From positions 54,801 to 118,800 of the forward strand of contig NW_002475939.1 of NCBI RefSeq assembly GCF_000189635.1: a DNA stretch of 64,000 nucleotides, written 5' to 3'. The position numbers and the translations under genes are program-made. Below the pieces are notes generated by a model. The model ran no database searches. It was not told where the DNA came from and saw only the letters and a program-made list of their open reading frames with translations. The DNA is from Tetrahymena thermophila SB210 (lineage: Eukaryota > Ciliophora > Oligohymenophorea > Hymenostomatida > Tetrahymenidae). Shown piece by piece: positions 63,282 through 64,000 of this stretch (the stretch's first letter is position 1; each line of letters begins with the position of its first letter).

Positions 63282-64000
63282 CTTTTATTTAAATAAAAAC
63301 TAAAAATGCTTTTATTTATTAAAAGTGTTATGAATTCAAAATATTTTCTTATTTTGTAATTAAAATATTTCATTTTCTTTTTATATTTAAGCAAAAGATT
63401 TTGATAAATTTATATTTTTTAAATAAAAAGATTATTTTTCTTTTTAACTTTATTTAGCTTTTATAATAAATAGTAATAGATTAAGAAATGAACTATTTTT
63501 AATACCACTTTTATATTTTGTTATTTTAACTTAAATTAGGAAAAACATTTATATAAATTTCAATAACTTTTATTTAATATTATTTTAATTATTTTTATAC
63601 TAATTTTAATAAAACTATTTTGTTTATTTACTTAACTAATTTTTTTTTTTTTTTAATATGTTAAGAAATATAATTTTAAAAAAACTTTTGATTGTTGTAA
63701 TTCATTTAAAGGTAATCTTAATATTATTTTAATGACTAAAGTTAAAATAAAATACTTTCAATATTATAAATTTTTATTTAACTTTATTATAAAAATTAAA
63801 TTTCTATTATTAATAAAAATTTGCCCAATAATCTAAATGATACATTAAAAGAATCTTAAAAAAATCACAATCTAATTAAGGAATTTAACAAGAAAAATTA
63901 GTAAAATGCAACTCGATTTTATAAATTTAATATTAAAATAATGAGATATACCATAGATATTTATAGCAATTATTATATCGCTTAAAAATTAAAAACAATA
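63282..64000. other. AT-rich spacer at right edge
   Basis: No gene is supported. Poly-T and poly-A runs dominate. The last 150 bases are slightly less extreme and might be the leader of a gene outside the window. Confidence 0.5.

Overview
The window is a stretch of ciliate macronuclear-type DNA, most likely from Tetrahymena or a close relative. Three things show this. Recognisable proteins read through TAA and TAG as glutamine and end only at TGA. Base composition is extremely AT-rich, with genes clearly richer in G+C than the spacers. Small GT...AG introns of roughly 50-600 nt must be removed to restore conserved proteins. Under the standard code nearly every gene breaks into fragments, so all models below use TGA as the only stop.

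Layout, left to right. (1) 1-6607, minus strand: a very large secreted or membrane protein with signal peptide, cysteine-rich furin-like repeats, beta-propeller-like repeats and a beta-helix-like segment; it runs off the left edge and carries one or two apparent frame breaks. (2) 8167-10871, plus: a small secreted orphan and a four-EF-hand protein. (3) 12725-17573, plus: an N-terminal-motor kinesin. (4) 18142-19600, minus: GPI8, the catalytic subunit of the GPI transamidase, diverging from a small two-exon gene at 20082-20571. (5) 21449-27506, plus: a ten-exon protein joining a degenerate protein kinase domain to leucine-rich repeats. (6) 27979-35531: a 46-residue protein, a Gln/Asn-rich coiled-coil protein and a mitochondrial-type methionyl-tRNA formyltransferase lacking one expected catalytic Asn. 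(7) 35532-38610: a TMC-like (transmembrane channel-like) protein. (8) 39507-41594: an unrecognised protein whose frame is hard to join. (9) 41973-45186: a protein with two degenerate cyclic-nucleotide-binding folds. (10) 46255-52941: a MyTH4-FERM myosin of the ciliate type. (11) 53261-56310: a leucine-rich-repeat protein and, convergent to it, a RING protein with a C-terminal membrane anchor. (12) 57254-60443: the spliceosomal Myb protein CDC5. (13) 61152-63281: a two-span membrane protein with a long cytosolic tail.

There is no operon-like organisation. Each gene stands alone, with spacers of about 0.3-1.9 kb holding AT-rich sequence, a few simple repeats and one diverged tandem duplication. 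Functions are mixed: cytoskeleton, membrane surface, splicing, GPI anchoring and mitochondrial translation. I see no tRNA, rRNA, telomere repeat, chromosome breakage sequence, transposon or CRISPR array. The most interesting items are the pseudokinase-LRR fusion, the formyltransferase with a replaced catalytic Asn, the 356-codon TGA-free stretch between the stop of the cyclic-nucleotide-type gene and the myosin start, the mosaic surface protein, and the frame breaks at homopolymers, which may be assembly errors or real decay.
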